Source: Prolixibacteraceae bacterium (lineage in GTDB: Bacteria > Bacteroidota > Bacteroidia > Bacteroidales > Prolixibacteraceae). Taken from it: DNA of 64,000 nt. A model generated the notes under the pieces. The model was not told the DNA's origin, searched no databases, and was given only the letters and a program-made list of their open reading frames with translations. The first letter of the stretch is position 1. Each line of letters starts with the position of its first letter. Both the position numbers and the translations under genes were made by a program. Of the stretch, positions 62,105 to 64,000 are shown piece by piece. The stretch lies in assembly GCA_019459525.1 (NCBI GenBank), contig JAIBEY010000027.1, forward strand, positions 62,001-126,000. The letters run 5' to 3'.

Positions 62105-63427
62105 CTATCTCCTCTTTCGATACTGTTTTTCTTTCGATTTATCTTTAGGCAAATTGCGTTTTTCTTTTTTATTGTCCCGGCCAGGAACAAATTTTTTCTC
62201 GTGAAATGCTCCTTTAAATGTTGGGTCAGCAACTCGTTTTTGACGGTCAATTTCGCGCAACTGATCTTGATTTTCTTCTTTTTTTGTTGCTACCATGTCG
62301 AGGTCTGCCGGAAGTTCGAGTCGTGGAATTTCCATTCGGATCAGCGCTTCAATTTTATGGAGGTTAAGTTCCTCTGCCGGATTAACGAGAGAGATGGCGG
62401 TGCCGGTATTGTTGGCGCGGGCCGTACGGCCAATGCGGTGCACATAATCTTCGTGGTTCGAGGGCAAATCAAAATTAATTACATGACTAATCAGTTCAAC
62501 ATCAATTCCGCGTGAAGAAATATCGGTAGTAATCAGGATACGGACTACACCACTTTTAAAAGCGTTAATGGCATTTAGGCGTGTGCTCTGCCCTTTGTTT
62601 GAATGCATAATCCGCTTTTCACCTTCAGAGCGGCGCTTGATGATTTTGAAAACCTGTTCTGCATTTTCTTTGGTACTCACAAAAATGATGACACGGGTAA
62701 AGTTTTCTTCGTCGCGGAGCAAGTAATTAATCAGGTTTAATTTAGTCTGAAAATTGGGTACCCGATAGTAAACCTGATTAATCAATTCCGCAGGTGTGGC
62801 GGATGGAGCCACTTCAACACGTTCAGGAAAATCGAGAAATTCGTGACTCATTTCCTCCACCTTCTCATTGAAAGTGGCTGAAAACAGCAAGTTTTGACGT
62901 TTTACCGGAAGTACCTCCAGAAAATTACGAATCTGAGGCATAAAACCCATGTCCAGCATTCGGTCGGCCTCGTCAATGACCAATGTCTTCACTTTTTTAA
63001 ACGAAACCGCTTCGGCACGATATAAATCCCATAGGCGTCCGGGAGTAGCAACCAGAATGTCAACTCCGGGCTTGATCAGTTCTGCATGTTTAGTCCAGCC
63101 AACACCTCCATAAACGGTTGCACGTCGCAGATTGGTAAATTTGGTCAGGTCTTCCAGGTCTTCGCCCACCTGAATGGCCAGTTCGCGTGTGGGTACCAGC
63201 ACAATAGCTCGCGGATCGTTGCCCTCGGCTTTCACCAGCTTCATAATAAGCGGAATGAAGTAGGCCGCAGTTTTTCCTGTACCGGTTTGTGCAATTCCCA
63301 GCACGTCCACTCCGGATCGGATCATTGGGATGGCCTTCTCCTGAATGGGAGTTGGTTCGGTAAAGCCCAGTTCTTCAATCGCTTTTAAAACCGACTTGCT
63401 TATTTTTAAATCTTCGAATGTGGTCAT
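62105..63427 (-). CDS. rhlE: DEAD-box RNA helicase (RhlE type)
   Basis: 440-aa ATP-dependent RNA helicase. Motifs in order: Q motif (GFTEPTPIQEKAIP), I (AQTGTGKTAAY), Ia (VPTRELAIQ), II (VIDEADRMLDMGF, the DEAD box), III (SATF), V (TDISSRGIDV) and VI (HRIGRTARA). The C-terminal tail from about residue 390 is Lys/Arg-rich (DNKKEKRNLPKDKSKEKQYR), as in RhlE proteins, and aids RNA binding. It probably acts in ribosome assembly or RNA decay with PNPase. Divergent or unrelated to its neighbours. Confidence 0.96.
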   Translation of the reverse strand: MTTFEDLKISKSVLKAIEELGFTEPTPIQEKAIPMIRSGVDVLGIAQTGTGKTAAYFIPLIMKLVKAEGNDPRAIVLVPTRELAIQVGEDLEDLTKFTNLRRATVYGGVGWTKHAELIKPGVDILVATPGRLWDLYRAEAVSFKKVKTLVIDEADRMLDMGFMPQIRNFLEVLPVKRQNLLFSATFNEKVEEMSHEFLDFPERVEVAPSATPAELINQVYYRVPNFQTKLNLINYLLRDEENFTRVIIFVSTKENAEQVFKIIKRRSEGEKRIMHSNKGQSTRLNAINAFKSGVVRILITTDISSRGIDVELISHVINFDLPSNHEDYVHRIGRTARANNTGTAISLVNPAEELNLHKIEALIRMEIPRLELPADLDMVATKKEENQDQLREIDRQKRVADPTFKGAFHEKKFVPGRDNKKEKRNLPKDKSKEKQYRKRR

Positions 63428-63492
63428 GCCGCAAAGATAGCGGCTTATTTTGATTTTACTACGAAGAGAAAAAACGGGTTGGACCAGCAGGC

Positions 63493-63843
63493 TTAAGTAA
63501 GAAGTATATCTGCCGGAATTTTAAGCCCTTTATACAATGATTTTACCATTTTAAGAGTCAACTTTCGTTTTCTACCAAGCACCTCGCTTACTCTGCTCTG
63601 ACTTCCTAAATATTTTGCCATATCAGTTTTCGTCATTCCCATCTGCTCCATTCTAAATAATATGGCATCAATTGGGTCTGGCGGCGCAATGGGGAAATGG
63701 GTCATTTCATATGATTCAACCAAAGTACAAAGTAAATCGAATTCATCTCCTTGAGGTGTATCTCTTTTTGCTCCCCAAAGTTCCTCGATCCTTTTGACCG
63801 ATTCATTATAATCCTGTTCTGTTTTTATTGGTCTTATTTCCAT
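63493..63843 (-). CDS. higA: HigA-family antitoxin (XRE)
   Basis: 116-aa antitoxin of a HigBA-type toxin-antitoxin pair. The ATG at 63843 is chosen; a TTG two codons further upstream would overlap the toxin stop. A helical N-terminus (KTEQDYNESVKRIEELWGAK) is followed by an XRE helix-turn-helix (about residues 65-105, MEQMGMTKTDMAKYLGS with the recognition helix SRVSEVLGRKR). It neutralises the RelE-fold toxin and represses the operon. The toxin precedes it by 2 bp and runs off the window edge. Confidence 0.92.
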   Translation of the reverse strand: MEIRPIKTEQDYNESVKRIEELWGAKRDTPQGDEFDLLCTLVESYEMTHFPIAPPDPIDAILFRMEQMGMTKTDMAKYLGSQSRVSEVLGRKRKLTLKMVKSLYKGLKIPADILLT

Positions 63844-63845
63844 GG

Positions 63846-64000
63846 TCAAATAGTTTTTGCATCAATTTTATCATACTGCTTGTGGGTTCCAATGAACCGA
63901 ACAAAAATCACTTGAAATTCATAGTCAATGGAAACAATAAGCCGGTATGTATTTCCCTTAATATTAAAGACAACCCTATCGTTTCCTACAACACTTGCAT
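63846..64000 (-). CDS. higB: HigB-type toxin, C-terminal part only
   Basis: The last 50 codons of a HigB/RelE-type mRNA interferase, in frame up to the window end. The visible segment reads VVFNIKGNTYRLIVSIDYEF, then VIFVRFIGTHKQYDKIDAKT and a TGA stop. This is the conserved C-terminal sheet of HigB toxins. The stop is 2 bp before the higA ATG, so toxin and antitoxin are translationally linked. The N-terminus lies outside the window. Confidence 0.9.
   Translation of the reverse strand, partial: ASVVGNDRVVFNIKGNTYRLIVSIDYEFQVIFVRFIGTHKQYDKIDAKTI

Noticed and set aside
1-64000. CRISPR arrays, IS elements, prophage genes, rRNA operon
   Set aside because: None recognised: no regularly spaced repeats, no transposase or integrase gene, no phage structural gene and no rRNA sequence.

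Overview
The window is chromosomal DNA from a Bacteroidota bacterium, most likely a Bacteroidales/Marinilabiliales-type marine or sediment organism. This is inferred from gene content, not from a marker search. The evidence is a SusC/SusD pair with its own ECF sigma factor and FecR, TonB receptors with STN and carboxypeptidase-like regulatory domains, DUF4249, DUF2851 and DUF5808 proteins, LytS/LytTR signalling, and promoter matches to the Bacteroidota -7 element TAnnTTTG. I see no IS element, prophage, CRISPR array or rRNA gene.

Layout. 1-6.7 kb: 3' end of a MacB-type ABC permease, a LytS/LytTR two-component pair, a CPBP protease and a DUF3857/transglutaminase/DUF2569 membrane protein. 6.7-16.4 kb: AHSA1 protein, glutaminase, TPR lipoprotein, deoxynucleoside kinase, prolyl oligopeptidase, then the classic pnp-rpsO pair. 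16.4-25.3 kb: a triple-fasciclin lipoprotein and an ECF sigma - FecR - SusC - SusD uptake locus. 25.4-34.0 kb: a TrkA-N potassium channel with an unusual filter, a DUF2851 protein, and a tight four-gene outer-membrane operon (TonB receptor, DUF4249, plug/MG-like protein, small secreted protein). 34.2-38.0 kb: queG, tRNA-Phe, M16 protease, O-methyltransferase and a small secreted protein.

38.2-48.2 kb is the most distinctive region, a C2-amine and phosphonate block. It holds eutB-eutC (ethanolamine ammonia-lyase), an organophosphate-type MFS transporter, phnW (2-aminoethylphosphonate transaminase), a class-III PLP enzyme that fits PbfA ((R)-1-hydroxy-2-aminoethylphosphonate ammonia-lyase), a divergent XRE-cupin regulator, a phosphonatase-like hydrolase, and a two-subunit acetate-type sodium symporter. 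If the assignments hold, ethanolamine, 2-aminoethylphosphonate and its hydroxy derivative all converge on acetaldehyde, with ammonia, alanine and phosphate as co-products. This would salvage both phospholipid and phosphonolipid head groups. No microcompartment, EutA reactivase or acetaldehyde dehydrogenase gene is in the window. A palindrome lies between the divergent pbfA-phnW and regulator-phnX operons.

48.7-64 kb: two tandem tRNA-Gln genes, a lone rhamnulose-1-phosphate aldolase, small conserved proteins, a Nudix hydrolase, a coiled-coil lipoprotein plus DUF1080 pair, dGTPase, a YgjP-like metalloprotease, a secreted GH29 fucosidase, a GH9 glycosidase, an RhlE-type helicase and, at the edge, a HigBA toxin-antitoxin pair cut by the window end. 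Many genes are separated by clear intrinsic terminators.
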